From assembly GCF_002201575.2 (NCBI RefSeq), contig NC_058415.1:62926614-62990613 (forward strand): DNA of 64,000 nucleotides, in the 5' to 3' direction. This stretch comes from Neomonachus schauinslandi (Eukaryota; Chordata; Mammalia; Carnivora; Phocidae). A program made the translations under genes and the position numbers. Shown here piece after piece: positions 1-10,938 of this stretch. Below the pieces are notes generated by a model that was not told the DNA's origin, ran no database searches, and was given only the letters and a program-made list of their open reading frames with translations. Each line of letters starts with the position of its first letter. Position 1 is the stretch's first letter.

Positions 1-85
1 CTGATGTGGGGCTCGATCCCAGGACCCCGGGATCACGACCTGAGCCAGAGGCAGACGCTCAACGACTGAGCCACCCAGGCACCCC
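1..85 (-). repeat. CAN-SINE, cut by window edge
   Basis: Reverse-oriented carnivore tRNA-Lys-derived SINE. Only the tRNA-related head is present, ending in the complement of the GGGGTGCCTGGGTGGCTCAG head. The A-rich tail lies outside the window. In all entries below, 'minus' means that the T-rich tail is on the left and the head on the right. Confidence 0.93.
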
Positions 86-129
86 TTGTTAACAGTTTCT
101 ACAGAGAAGTTATAACAACTTTATTATTA

Positions 130-336
130 TTATTATTATTATTTTTTAAAGATTTTATTTATTTATTTGACAGAGAGAGACACAGCGAGAGAGGGAACAC
201 AAGCAGGGGGAATGGGAGAGGGAGAAGCAGGCTCCCCGCAGAGCAGGGAGCCCGATGCGGGACTCGATCCCAGGACCCCGGGACCATGACCTGAGCCGAA
301 GGCAGTCGCTTAACCAACTGAGCCACCCAGGCGCCC
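130..336 (-). repeat. CAN-SINE
   Basis: Complete minus copy. A perfect 15-bp TSD, acaactttattatta, lies at 115-129 and 337-351. The target is the (TTA)n stretch on its left. Confidence 0.95.
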
Positions 337-360
337 ACAACTTTATTATTAATAAGGAAG

Positions 361-560
361 TAATAGCTAACATTTATTGAGTATTTTCTTTGAAACTTGC
401 ATTGTGCTAAGCCCTTTACAAATACAATACGTTACTGAATCATCAAACAACCCTATTAAGTAGGGATTGCTACTCTACTTTCCAGAGAATGTTCAGACAG
501 GTTAAGAAGCTGGTTCAAGGGCAAGGAACATGGAGAGCTAAGTTAGGAACAAAGAGAGAG
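361..560 (-). repeat. MIR
   Basis: Ancient tRNA-derived SINE in reverse: 'agctaacatttattgag' start, 'gtgctaagccctttaca' core and a degraded 'aggttaagaagctggttcaagg' segment. Strongly diverged. Confidence 0.75.
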
Positions 561-726
561 CTGGGAGGGCAATGACCACATTACAAGTCTGAGTAGATAC
601 CCTGGTCACGTTAGTTTTGGAGATCATTTACTCTCTTGATTCGAGACGGAGACACATGATTAAATGTGAATTTTTCTGTGTTTCCTTAGCAGCGTTTTGG
701 CATGTGGCTCATGTCAATCACCATTA

Positions 727-902
727 TTTTATTTTATTTTTTTAAGATTTATTTATTTATTTATTTATTAGAGAGAGAGAGCATGAGAGGGGGGAAGGGC
801 AGAGGGAGAAGCAGACTCCCCGCCTAGCAGGGACCCTGATGCGGGACTCGATCCCGGGACTCCAGGATCATGACCTGAGCCGAAGGCAGTCACTTAACCA
901 AC
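727..902 (-). repeat. CAN-SINE running into assembly gap
   Basis: Minus copy with a long T/A-rich tail. It stops in the tRNA-like head at the first gap, so about 18 bp of head and the right TSD are missing. Confidence 0.93.
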
Positions 903-1302
903 NNNNNNNNNNNNNNNNNNNNNNNNNNNNNNNNNNNNNNNNNNNNNNNNNNNNNNNNNNNNNNNNNNNNNNNNNNNNNNNNNNNNNNNNNNNNNNNNNN
1001 NNNNNNNNNNNNNNNNNNNNNNNNNNNNNNNNNNNNNNNNNNNNNNNNNNNNNNNNNNNNNNNNNNNNNNNNNNNNNNNNNNNNNNNNNNNNNNNNNNNN
1101 NNNNNNNNNNNNNNNNNNNNNNNNNNNNNNNNNNNNNNNNNNNNNNNNNNNNNNNNNNNNNNNNNNNNNNNNNNNNNNNNNNNNNNNNNNNNNNNNNNNN
1201 NNNNNNNNNNNNNNNNNNNNNNNNNNNNNNNNNNNNNNNNNNNNNNNNNNNNNNNNNNNNNNNNNNNNNNNNNNNNNNNNNNNNNNNNNNNNNNNNNNNN
1301 NN
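903..1302. other. Assembly gap (400 N)
   Basis: Exactly 400 N, the same length as the two other gaps, so a placeholder and not a measured size. It lies between a SINE head and the GC-rich first-exon region and probably hides much of the MSANTD3 promoter. Confidence 0.99.
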
Positions 1303-1427
1303 GGGGCGGGGGTGGGGGGGGCGGCGTGCGGGGGCCGCGGACGGGCATGGCGGGCTTCCGGGCCGAGCCGCCGAGACCCCTGCCCCGGAGGCTGGCCGGC
1401 AGCCTCTGCGCGCCGCGATGGGACTCG
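1303..1427 (+). other. MSANTD3: Candidate first (5' UTR) exon of MSANTD3
   Basis: The GC-rich segment ends in a strong donor: exon ...GGACTCG, then GTGAGT at 1428-1433. The left edge is in the gap. Its place 13.7 kb before the first coding exon fits the family's structure, with a noncoding first exon inside a CpG island. It contains two ATGs. The one at 1347 would, after splicing to 15119, stop at TAA 15125-15127. The one at 1418 (context gcgATGG) would read on out of frame over the main start. The exon assignment is inferred from position and donor; no transcript is visible. Confidence 0.65.
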
Positions 1428-1520
1428 GTGAGTGGGGCTGGCCTGCGGCGTACAAAGCCTCAGGGCGCGGACCTCGGGGAGATTCGGCGGCTCACCCGGG
1501 GCTGGGGGGACTCTGGCCCT
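1303..1520 (+). promoter_or_regulatory. Residual CpG island at MSANTD3 5' end
   Basis: Very GC-rich with many CpGs, starting with a G-rich run (GGGGCGGGGGTGGGGGGGG at 1303-1321) that has GC-box and quadruplex-like character. It carries the candidate first exon. The upstream half is in the gap, so no start site can be read. Confidence 0.7.
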
Positions 1521-1734
1521 ACCCCCCGGGCCGGGGGAGCCGCTGGGGAGGAGCCCAGGCGCCCGCAGTGCCCGGGTCTTCCCATCCCAGGGTCCGCGCT
1601 GTTTGCCAGGCACTGTGCTCGGCGCTTTTCCATACTTGTCTCCTTTAAGACGCCCCAATGCCCCGTCCGAGGGTGTAATGGGAAGGGTCCCTCAGTCCGA
1701 GGCCGAGGGCCGAGCCTCATCACATCGGTGCCCG

Positions 1735-2060
1735 CCTGACCTTGGGAAAGCTTCTTTACTCCGATCCTGGACTGCTGCTACTGTAAATGGGGGTACGGTG
1801 GAGGGGGTGTTGCGGGGGAGTGCCTGCTCTAATACTACCCCCTGGTACTGTTGTGAGAGATAATGTACATAAATGATCACAGCTAAATTTTGAGGACTTT
1901 CTCTCTACCAGGCCCCAGGTACTAAACAGTTGGCGTGAGTTATCTAAATCATCACACCGGCGCTATGAGGGAGCTACTGTAAATTGCCTGAATAATCTTT
2001 ATTTAGGAGTAGGAAACAGTGAAGGATTTATTTAGCCTCCCTCTTCCGATCCAGGAGATT
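1735..2060. repeat. Degraded MIR-like segments
   Basis: 1735-1870 resembles the MIR forward body ('tgaccttgggaaag', 'gttgtgagagataatg'). 1871-2060 resembles a reverse MIR ('ctaccaggccccaggtac', 'tatgagggagctactg'). Both are weak. Confidence 0.4.
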
Positions 2061-2849
2061 GGTTGTTTCTTAGATGTGGTAACATTTAAGATTACAAATG
2101 TTTCTGCAGTACAGGAGAGAGGTTATAGGATGCAGGGATCTATTTGTCACGCATTTAAAATGAGATAGAAAAATATCAGGGTCAGGGGTGTGGATTTCAG
2201 CGTGTCAGATGGGAGGTTGTGTTACCAAGGAAATTGTTAAATATGAATTCAAAACCATAGTTCCTGAGCTATGATTGAGGACTATTAGGGGAATTGGGGA
2301 CGACAGAGAGAAAGGGGGAGGACTGGGGAGGGGGAGAGAGAGGCAAGAATTCTGAAGCTCTGGAAGGTGTTGAGGAAGAGACCAGGGTTCACCACCCCAG
2401 AAGCCTTCTGGACCAGGATTCCATCCTGCCCTTAGAGACCAGGCATCCTGCTGGGATGAGATCACAGGTTGTCTTTTCTTACTCCCAGGCCACCCCAAAA
2501 ATATTCAGATGGGTTGAGAGCCAGACTCTTCCCAAAATGTCATTGTCCCTTCTTGTGATTCCTGAAATTCTTTTCATGTGTTTGAGGAGATTGGGGTACT
2601 CATGGACCCTAAAGGTTGATAAGACACTTAAGATACAAAGGCCTACCTGATGTAATGAAGGAGTGTGTTTTGAACACAATTCACTTGGTTAGAGAGCTGT
2701 GGGCATAAGGAGATTATTTGGGGGTTCAGTTTGGAATGGGGAGAATGGAAGGCTTTGGACCCTGAAGAAGGCAGAGAAAGGCAGGAAGGCCTAGGGGCTG
2801 TGCCCCCAGGAAAGGGACTAGTGATGGTGAAGGCAGGGAGCAGTGTGCA
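2061..2849. other. MSANTD3 intron 1, unassigned
   Basis: No repeat family, RNA gene or credible exon recognised. Purine-rich around 2290-2400. Short open frames here show no family features. Confidence 0.6.
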
Positions 2850-2945
2850 TAGTGGAAAGCGCAGTTGCTTTGGAGAGATAGACAGTTTGGGGTTCAAATC
2901 CTGGCTCTGCCATTTATCAGCCGTGTAATTTTTTATGAGGATAAA
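2850..2945 (+). repeat. MIR fragment
   Basis: Forward MIR core: 'tttggggttcaaatcctggctctgccatttatcag' region, ending before the 'cctcagtttcctcatctg' segment. Confidence 0.8.
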
Positions 2946-2994
2946 ACAATGTTTTTTTCAAAGGCCTGGTAGGGAGCTCAGCCAACACTAGTAC

Positions 2995-3330
2995 CTTCTT
3001 CCCTGTCTATGGTGACATTCCTTCAACAAGTATCTGCTGAGCACCAGCTGTCTGCTGAGTCCTAGGTTTCCTGCTGGGGATACAGAGATGAGTCAGAAAT
3101 TATGGATTCCCTTATGAATTTCCCAGTCCAGTGAGGGAGATGGACACAAAGAGCACATTACAAAAAATATGGGAAGTGCTACAGTATATAGTCATATACA
3201 ACTGGCAGTGAGCTCACAGAGGAGTAACTAATTCACTCTGGATAGAAAACTCAGGGCCCAATTACCTCTAACAAGAGGAGTATGAGACTTTATGATAGAG
3301 ATTTTGAATGCTACACCACCTCCTAACTTC
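2995..3330 (-). repeat. L2 3' end
   Basis: Reverse complement of the L2 tail: 'caacaagtatctgctgagcacc', 'ctggggatacagagatgagtca' and 'gtgagggagatggacac'. A T-tract (3335-3352) follows. Confidence 0.65.
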
Positions 3331-3461
3331 TGTCTTTTTTTTTTTTTTTTTTAACCACCTTTGCCTTGTCTTTGCCCTGATACCTTTCTCTTAAAAAAGA
3401 AGTCTAGTTGCAGTGTGTGCATACTTTATAAGCTACCTCAGACTCATTTTAGAAGAAAGCT

Positions 3462-3660
3462 ATTTTTTTTTTTTTAAAGATTTTATTTATTTGACAGAGA
3501 GAGACACAGAGAGAGAGGGAACACAAGCAGGGGGAGTGGGAGAGGGAGAAGCAGGCTTCCCGCGGAGCAGGGAGCCCGATGCGGGGCTCGATCCCAGGAC
3601 CCCGGGATCATGACCCGAGCCGAAGGCAGACGCTCAATGACTGAGCCACCCAGGTACCCC
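3462..3660 (-). repeat. CAN-SINE
   Basis: Complete minus copy. It contains the 'aacacaagcagggggagtgg' body typical of the younger subfamily. I could not match a clear TSD. Confidence 0.94.
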
Positions 3661-4426
3661 GGAGGCTGTTGTAAATATAACAGCCCAGGCATTAATTGAG
3701 GAGCCATCACAAAAATGTCACAAGAGTTGGACCTTGAGGGATGAAAATGAGCCCTTGGTGGGGCACATATGACTCTTGATCTCAGGGTTGTGGGTTCGAG
3801 CCCTATGTTGGGTATAGAGATTACTTAAATATAAAATTGTTAAAAAAAAAAAAGGGGGAAGAAAGAAAATGAGCCCTTGGTGGACCTTGGAGTAAAGGAT
3901 TCCAGCCAGAGGAAGCCCTGTGTAGAGTCATGAGAACACAGCAGGTTCAAGGGCATGAAGTTGAGTTTGGTTTGCTGCGTTGAAAAATATATGGAAAGAG
4001 GGGGTTGGCATGGGGTGGCAGGGGCACAGATCTGGAAAGGCCTCGAATGCTATATGCAGAGTTTGGACTTGATCACTGAGGAATGTGGGAGATATAAGAG
4101 GTTTACACACAGGACTGGGGCATGATCACTGTGTTTTAGGAAGAGCCCTCTGGTAGTTGTGTGGAAGAGGGGCTGGAAGTTGGGAGATCATTTTGGGAGA
4201 CCAGGGCCTGACCTCAGAAATATAAGGCAATAAGGATGAGAGAGGAGGTAATAAATACTGAGGTAAAACGTATAGGGGGTCTTAGTGATTGGTTACCTGT
4301 GATGGAAGAGCATGCTGAGTTTTCTGCTTTGGGCCACATTAAGGTGGCTGAAATCATCAGAAATCAGGAGGTTTGAGAGTAGGGGAATAATTTGTTTGCT
4401 TTTGTCCATGAATAATTGGAGATTTC
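3661..4426 (-). repeat. L2 body, interrupted
   Basis: Reverse L2: 'gaaaggcctcgaatgctatatgcagagtttggacttgat' and 'ggaagagccctctggtag' match the complement of the L2 3' coding/UTR region. A tRNA-Lys-type SINE at 3761-3864 splits it. Confidence 0.6.
3761..3864 (+). repeat. Short tRNA-Lys-like CAN-SINE
   Basis: Compact form (about 104 bp): a tRNA-Lys-like head with a B-box-like GGTTCGAGCCC, then 'gtatagagattacttaaa' and an A-tail. Flanked by the 18-bp duplication gaaaatgagcccttggtg at 3743-3760 and 3865-3882. It lacks the long CT-rich body of the other copies. Confidence 0.9.
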
Positions 4427-4616
4427 GGGGCGCCTGGGTGGCTCAGTCGGTTAAGCAACCAACTCTTGGTTTTGGCTCAGGTCATGATCTCGGGGTTGTG
4501 GGATCGAGCCCCAGGTCGGGCCCTGCGCTCAGCGGGGAATCTGCTTGAGATTCTCCCCCTCTGTTTCTCCCTTCCCCTCTCTCAAATGAATAAATAAATC
4601 TTTAAAAAAAAAAAAG
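4427..4616 (+). repeat. CAN-SINE
   Basis: Complete plus copy with CT-rich body and A-tail. The 13-bp TSD aattggagatttc (4414-4426) and aattggggatttc (4617-4629) has one mismatch. Confidence 0.95.
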
Positions 4617-4719
4617 AATTGGGGATTTCTGAGGTGCCCACACGGACAGCTAAACAAGTGGGGATGTGTGTGGTGCTGAGGAGAGAGAATGGGGCTGGGG
4701 AGAGAGGATCTCCCTGATA

Positions 4720-5010
4720 CCCTTACTTTCTTCTGAACAAACACTGAAAATCTACTATGTGCTAAAAATACAAATAAAATGTAGTTCCAAGCCTCAGGAA
4801 TTCACCCTCAGACAGTGGCAAGCACTTGAGAATATGGATAGATTGCGGTACAGGGTAATTCTGAGTGCTGCAGGAGGGGTAAATACTTGGGACCCCTGGG
4901 CCAGAGATGGGAGTGAGCGCCCCTGATTGTTCTGAAGCAGTGGGAGGGGAGGAGCAAGCACTCATAGGCAAGGAGTGGGCTGGAGTGGGAAAGCACTTTC
5001 TGTAGAGGAT
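4720..5010 (-). repeat. L2 3' end
   Basis: Reverse L2 tail: 'ctactatgtgctaaaaatacaaa', 'gagaatatggatagattgcggtacaggg', then 'ctgggccagagatgggagtgag'. Moderately diverged. Confidence 0.55.
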
Positions 5011-5526
5011 ACTTAAAAAATGATTCCAAGGGAATCTCAGGGAGCTTGGGGTAGGGGTGGGGAGATGGTTTAGGAAGGAGCCATGGGGAGGGAAAGGAGG
5101 GGCTGGGACTTTTAAGAACCATCTCTAGAGGAGAGTGTGAGGGTGGAAGGACGGGAGGTGGGAGCTCTTGCCTAAACACAAGGCTGGTTCTGCTCACAGT
5201 CATACTCAGACATGGATGGTAAAAATAAACACTTCCAAGTTACAAGGCCGCCTGGGGTGGGTGGTGATGGGGCAGAGGAGGGAGAGCATTAGAGGGAGCA
5301 AGTTCATCTCAAGGTTTAAGACTGCAGAGCCCTCTGAGGGAAGGAGAGATGATGGAGAGGGCACAGGTGAGTGGCCATCCTGGGTGGTCAGCTCTGAACT
5401 TTCGAGAGCAGGTATACGGGAAGGTGGGCCCAGGCACAGTAATGTCTGATTACTCCTACCTCTGGATAAAATGAAATCATGAAGCCGTCATTGTCATAGT
5501 GTGGCTCTTAAAAATTTGGCAGACAA
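5011..5526. other. MSANTD3 intron 1, unassigned
   Basis: G-rich low-similarity sequence. Possibly further L2-derived, but I cannot support it. Confidence 0.5.
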
Positions 5527-5716
5527 GGGCGCTTGGGTGGTTCAGTTGGTTAAGCCTCCGACTCTTGGTTTCAGCTCAGGACACAATCTTGAGGTCGTGG
5601 GGTCGAGCCCCACATTGGGCTCTGTCGCAGTCTGCTTCAGATTCTCTCTCCCTCTCCCTCCTGCTCACTCACTCTCTATCTCTCTCTATCAAATAAATAA
5701 ATAAAATCTTTAAAAA
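5527..5716 (+). repeat. CAN-SINE, older copy
   Basis: Plus copy with 'gcgcttgggtggttcagttgg' head. Imperfect flanking duplication: aaaatttggcagaca on the left, aaaatttttggcataca on the right. Confidence 0.93.
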
Positions 5717-5854
5717 AATTTTTGGCATACAGTACAATAGCATTTACAAGAAGAAGCCAGAAGTAATTTCTGTTATAAATCCTCTGTCAAAGGAGAAGTT
5801 TTAGATAGTAGAACAACTAGATTTAATCAGTAAAAAATGCAAACGGCAAGCAGG

Positions 5855-5950
5855 TTAGTTTCAACATATATTTCACAAATATGTATCAAATGCCTTCTGT
5901 GTACCAGGCCCTCTTCAGTTTGCTGGGGCTACAGTAATGACGAGATCCGA
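5855..5950 (-). repeat. L2 3' end fragment
   Basis: Short reverse L2 tail: 'caacatatatttcacaaatatgtatcaaatgccttctgtgtaccagg' then 'tgctggggctacagtaatga'. 5951-6459 holds nothing firm, with MIR-like traces around 6220-6330. Confidence 0.65.
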
Positions 5951-6459
5951 TCATCTGCTTTCGACATTTCACGTGGAACTATTTAACCTCTAGGTTAAAC
6001 CTGTGTGTGCTCCTTACGTGGTCTGATGTGCTGAGATCACTTTATTCTGTTTCAGTGTTTTCTCTCATTGGCCAGTTGCGCCACCAGCTTCATAAATAAT
6101 CAGAAGATACCATCTATGCGTATTTGGCAGAGAACTGTGGAAATCAGGTTGCAGGAAAACCATCATAGCCGCAGAGCTATCATGGACGGCCAGCGCTGGA
6201 TGGGACTTTAGAGAACACCCACTTTAGCTTTATAATTTGAGATGAGAAACCAACAGGGAGGAAAGGGGACTTGGCTAATGTCACACATTTGATGTCAGAG
6301 TTGAGAGCAGTGCCCTTCGAGTTCCTAGATGGGATAGTGGGGAAGGCTTGAGGGCACCTCACAAAAGAGCCTCTTGACCATGAGAAGGTTCCGAAGAGAT
6401 GTTGAAAACAAATGAGGAAGCTTTGCTTTTAGGTCCTCCTGTGTTACTGGAAACCCAGG

Positions 6460-6518
6460 AAGCCCCCACTTTTGCTCTGAGCCGCAGTTTCCTCATCTGT
6501 AAGAGGATTGGACTTTTA
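6460..6518 (+). repeat. MIR fragment
   Basis: 'gagccgcagtttcctcatctgtaagaggattggac' is the conserved MIR 3' half. A SINE interrupts it immediately to the right. Confidence 0.75.
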
Positions 6519-6698
6519 GGTTTTTTTTTTAAGATTTTATTTATTTGAGAGTGAGCGAGAGCATGGGGGGGAGGGGCAGTGGGAGAAGCAGACTCCCTGC
6601 TGTGCAGGGAGCCTGACGTGGGGCTTGATTCCAGGACCCTGGGATCATGACCTGAGCCCAAGGCAGACGCTTAACCGACTGAGCCACCCAGGCGCCCC
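6519..6698 (-). repeat. CAN-SINE
   Basis: Complete minus copy inserted in a MIR. The flanking duplication is tggactttt on each side. Confidence 0.94.
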
Positions 6699-6889
6699 CT
6701 GGACTTTTCATTTTAACATGTTAGGATCAATGTCGCTTTGAGAAAATGTTGTTTTGGGGATGCTGAGTCAGGGGACAGTCAACAGGCCAGGATAAGAAAT
6801 GGCTTTTCACCTCTTGAGAGCAAAATGGGTCACCCATAACGTGTTGCCTTCGGCTTCAAATTTCCTTCAGCTCACTCACGACTGCTATG

Positions 6890-7240
6890 CGTTCTTTCTC
6901 TCTGCCTTTCCCAAGTCCTGGTCTTCCTTTGCTCCAATGCTAAGTCTAATTCCAGTCTATTCTAATGGGAATTAAGGTTCTTAATCTAGATCCCCCCAAT
7001 CCTGGAGTCGTGTCCCTGGGCACATCTCTGTCACGATGCTTATCACCCTGCCTTGTCACCAGCCTGCCCTCCAAGATGCTGTATTGTGTTAGGTCTTCAT
7101 TGGACTGTGACCTCCTTGATCCTAAGGAATACCCCTCTCTCTGGTTCCTGCGCAGGGTGGGAGCTCCTGGATCCTCTGCTTCCTCTGGATGCCCGCCCCC
7201 CGCACGTGGACACATACACACGTCCTCGTAATTCCTCGAT
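6890..7240 (+). repeat. Possible L2 3' region
   Basis: 'ttcattggactgtgacctccttgatcctaagg' resembles the L2 tail. The remainder of the segment is weak. Confidence 0.35.
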
Positions 7241-7309
7241 TTGAAATAGTCTCTGGTGTGCTCCTCCTGTCCGTTAACATTGCCACCACTCAGCATCGAG
7301 GCCCTTCTC

Positions 7310-7615
7310 AATTATTTATCTGAACAATCTCCTTCAACTCTGTGTTCATATCCTATGCATTCTTAAAGATCTAGCTCAGATGTCCTCTTGTTCACGAAGA
7401 ATGCAAATTAAGCTCTTCCTCCTCTGCCCAAGGTGCTTTGTCCTCTTTTGTGGCGTCTGTTTCAGCGTGCTTCCCTTGTAGTTAGCAGTGTGTGCAGGCC
7501 AGCTCGCTTTCCAGGCTATCACGTTCAGCTCGTTTTTGTGTCTCCCACACAGTCTAGGACAGTACAGAGCTTTTGGCAGTTTCATGACACATCCATTGAA
7601 TTGTGCATCTATGCA
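7310..7615 (+). repeat. L2 3' end, diverged
   Basis: Order of segments fits the L2 tail: 'atctagctcagatgtcctc', 'aaggtgctttgtcctc' and 'tctaggacagtacagagc', then 'catccattgaattg'. Confidence 0.45.
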
Positions 7616-7683
7616 GCGAGAGCCAGTAAGTATCTGAGTATGTCTTGTAGACTGACCACTAGTGTATTTTTGGAAGTGATTTA

Positions 7684-7889
7684 TTTTTTTTTTAAGATTT
7701 TTATTTATTTATTTGAGAGAGAGAGGGAGAGAGAGAGCACAAGCAGAGGGAAAGGCAGAGGGAGAGGGACAGGCTGACTCCACACTGAGCGTGGACCCTG
7801 ACACGGGGCCAATCCCAGGACCCCGAGGTCGTGACCTGAGCCGAAATCAAGAGTCGGACGCTTAACCAGCTGAGCCACCCAGGCGCCCC
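7684..7889 (-). repeat. CAN-SINE
   Basis: Complete minus copy. TSD tggaagtgattta (7671-7683) and tggaagccgttta (7890-7902) with two mismatches, so an older insertion. Confidence 0.95.
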
Positions 7890-7924
7890 TGGAAGCCGTT
7901 TAATATGGGTGGGAGGGGTAGGAA

Positions 7925-8140
7925 GAACTAAAATTTATTGAAGCTTTAGTCTGTGCTTCTTCTTTACTCAAATTGCAGGGTAGTTGTGCAGATGGAGTAA
8001 GGCAGAGAAGGAGGTTGTAGCCTTATTTTACAGATGAAGCACTGGAGGTTAATTGACTTGGCCAAAGTCACAAGGCTCGGTGAGTGCTGAAGTCAGGATT
8101 TGAGCCCAGGTTTTCTGCATTTCTTGGTTCATTTCACTTC
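7925..8140 (-). repeat. MIR
   Basis: Reverse MIR: 'ttattttacagatgaagcactggagg', 'ttggccaaagtcacaaggctcgg', 'caggatttgagcccagg'. Confidence 0.8.
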
Positions 8141-8364
8141 ACTTCATGAGCAGGAATTCATTAAGGTTTAAAAGATCCTGACACCTGCCCCAGGTCTCAG
8201 CACTACCCATCTCCAGTCACGGTTCCTGTTCTGAGTACTGACTTCAAAGAACTCCCTTTTCCATGAAAGTCAATAAAAGTAAAATCTGGCCAAGTTGCTC
8301 TAGTCTTTGCTCAAATTTTAGGACTTAGATTGACCCTTGGTGGACTTAAAATATCATTAGATGG

Positions 8365-8800
8365 TGTATTAGTCAGCTTGGGCTGCCATAATAAAATACC
8401 ACAGACTAGATGGCTTAAACATCAGAAGTGCATTCCTCCTAGTTCTGGAGGCTAGGAAGTCCAAGACCAAGGTGCCGGCAAAGTAAGTTTCATTCTGAGT
8501 GAAGCTGTCTCTCTAGCTGCTGCCGGCCCTCTGTGTGCTCACGTGACCTCTTCGTGAGCCCTTGGGAAGACAGGGAGAGGGGAGAGGGCAGGGAGGAAGG
8601 AGGGAGAGATGAAGGGAAAGGGAATGTTCTCTGATGTCTCTTATAAGGACACTAAATCTCCTTGAATCAGGGCCCCACCTTCATCACCTGATTTAACCTT
8701 AATTACTTCCTGAAAGGCCCAGTCTCTAAATATAGTCATCCCGGGGATTAGGACTTCAATATATGAATTTTGGGGGTGTGCAAACATTCAGTCCATAATA
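8365..8800 (-). mobile_element. MLT1-type solo LTR (ERVL-MaLR)
   Basis: Full-length old retroviral-type LTR in reverse orientation: 'tgtattagtcagcttgggctgcc' at the left, 'gttctggaggctaggaagtcc' inside and 'gaattttgggggtgtgcaaacattcagtccata' at the right. Flanked by the 5-bp duplication gatgg (8360-8364 and 8801-8805), the size expected for this class. There is no internal or coding sequence. It contains a purine-rich expansion at 8570-8625. Confidence 0.85.
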
Positions 8801-8805
8801 GATGG

Positions 8806-9819
8806 ATTTTTGTTTTAAAGTGATATCAAATGTACTTACTACAATCTCTGGTGGTTTAGTCAGTGTTAGTGTTTGGGGAATTGTGCTGTTTCCTCTATTC
8901 TTTTTTGGTATTGGATTCATGCTCTTATTTAGTACTGTCTGTGAGTCTGCCTGGCCCAAGGGGAGTTTTCATTGCATTTGGATTTTTTTTTTTTTTTTTT
9001 ACCATTTTTACTTTAATGCAGCTTTTGATGTACAGACTGTTATCAGGTATGATACTCATTCTGTGCACGATAGGCAGCTTGATGCCTATATCAGAATGTA
9101 TTCGTTCATTAAATGTTTAATGAAGGTCCATGACGATTGTGAGGGTCACTGGGCTGTTAGTTGAACCACACCTTGCTTTAGGACCGGTAGCACTGTTGTC
9201 TAGCACAACAGTGGACAGAAAAGATGACCTGTATTGAACAGAGTTGAGGGGCAGGGAAGGCCCGTCTTTCTCTAACAAAAGCTGATGCAGCAGGAAAGGC
9301 TTATTATGTTATTATCTATAACCAGTTGTGGACATTGCTGGGTAGTTTCAAGCTAGAATTTGCTTTCTGGCCTCAAAGTTTCTATTAAACAAGCTTCGCC
9401 TGGAGATCTCTTACTTTGAGAAGTTTGTTTACTTAGGACTGTCAGGTGCTCAAGCAGAATGTCAGTGTTCCCCTGAGGTGTGGACCATCTTGAAGCTACC
9501 TGTCATCTCAACAGTTACTTTTCAAACATACATTCTTATCAGATCAACAGCAGAAATTAGTTCAGAGCTCTGGTTAGAATGAGAGTGGTTCACCTTGGGG
9601 TGGGGTGGCTGTGGGTCCTAGGTTTGAGACACGGAATCCGAGGTGATGGGGGGAGGCGAGAAGAGCCAAGAGCCGCCAAAAGGAGATGGACAGAAGCAGG
9701 AACAGCTCCTCCTGAGTAGCTCTACCCTAGGAACTTTCCCTGCTGACAGATTGCTAATTGACATGTAATTTGACATGTAATTTGAGCAGGGACAGGAGCG
9801 GCAACCAGGTCTGAAAGAG
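8806..9819. other. MSANTD3 intron 1, unassigned
   Basis: Contains a T-tract (8983-9000) and the short tandem duplication gacatgtaattt at 9760-9783. No repeat family or exon recognised. Confidence 0.55.
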
Positions 9820-9960
9820 GAGAGCTAAGCAGGGTGAGGACATTGGATCTGGGTTTGAATCCTGGTTCTTCCACTTACGTTTTGTGTGGCCACAGGCAGG
9901 TTACCGAGCCTCACTTTTCTGATCTGAGAAATGGAATTGGTTGGTGGGAATGAACAGCTT
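9820..9960 (+). repeat. MIR
   Basis: Forward MIR: 'ctgggtttgaatcctggttcttccacttacg', 'ggcaggttaccgagcctcac', 'ctgatctgagaaatgg'. Confidence 0.8.
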
Positions 9961-10261
9961 ACTTCATGAGGCTGTTGGGAATCCATAGGGGACCTTTCGG
10001 GTACACTGTGTCATACCAGAATTCCTTTACAGCCCTGCAGAATGCAACCACATGGCCCAGCGACACCTGCTGTTCTACACAATTAAGCAAAGTAAATTGG
10101 GAACTCTGGATTTACTTAGCTAGTGATTAAATAACAGTTTAGTTAATAGGCTATTAATGGTCCCCAGGTGTTGGTAATTCTGAGTATTTGCTTTTGAGAG
10201 CAGTCCGGTACTTTAATAAAGTTTTTTTTTTTAACAGAAAATACTGTAGTGTAACAAATGG

Positions 10262-10372
10262 GGTCTCAGGGACTATTTTTGGGAGGATTAAATGATACAG
10301 TGCATATTAAGCACTTAGTATAGCGTCTGACCCACAGTAAGGACTCAATAAAGGTTATCTGCTATTGTTAAC
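10262..10372 (+). repeat. MIR 3' half
   Basis: 'aggattaaatgatacagtgcatattaagcacttagtatagcgtctgaccc' and 'taaggactcaataaaggttat'. Confidence 0.75.
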
Positions 10373-10928
10373 GGCAGTTACTGGAGACTCAACTGGTTAC
10401 TCGGGTCAATATACTCCCCACGAGGTCACCACCACCTGGTGGCAGTGAGCGGTACTGCATACATTGTAAGGTAGAATCATTTAATTGCTTGAAATTAATT
10501 CCATGGAATTTCATCTCCACCAAGTATCACAGGGACTTTGTTCAGAATGTGACTTATTTGCCTGAGAGCAGGAATTCATATTTCATTAAACAGTGAAGTG
10601 ACATTTTTCACCTCCATGGTTGGCATAGAATTAAAAAAATGTTAATGGCACCAGTAAACGAAGTAGGGAAACAGAAGTGCTCATGTGCTATTAGTAGGAA
10701 TGTGAATTGGTACACCATTTCTGGAGGACAGATGGTGATGTAACAGAAGTCTTAAGTGTTTTCGTCTTTTGTGGCAACCATTCCTTTTCTAGGAATTTAT
10801 CTTGAAGAAGTAAAGTTAGAAAAAAAATCTATTTAGAAAGAAAAAGTATATAAATAAATAAATACATAGAAATAGCATTGCCTATATCGGAAAAACATAG
10901 GGAACAATTCCTTTTTCATTTGTGAATG
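10373..10928. other. MSANTD3 intron 1, unassigned
   Basis: AT-rich, nothing recognised. L1-like character around 10680-10860 is possible but unsupported. Confidence 0.5.
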
Positions 10929-10938
10929 ATAGCAATGA

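Noticed and set aside
839..1658. Long frames on both strands through N runs (also at 51026-51610 and 62133-62990)
   Set aside because: Length comes from undefined codons in 400-N gaps; no real coding evidence.
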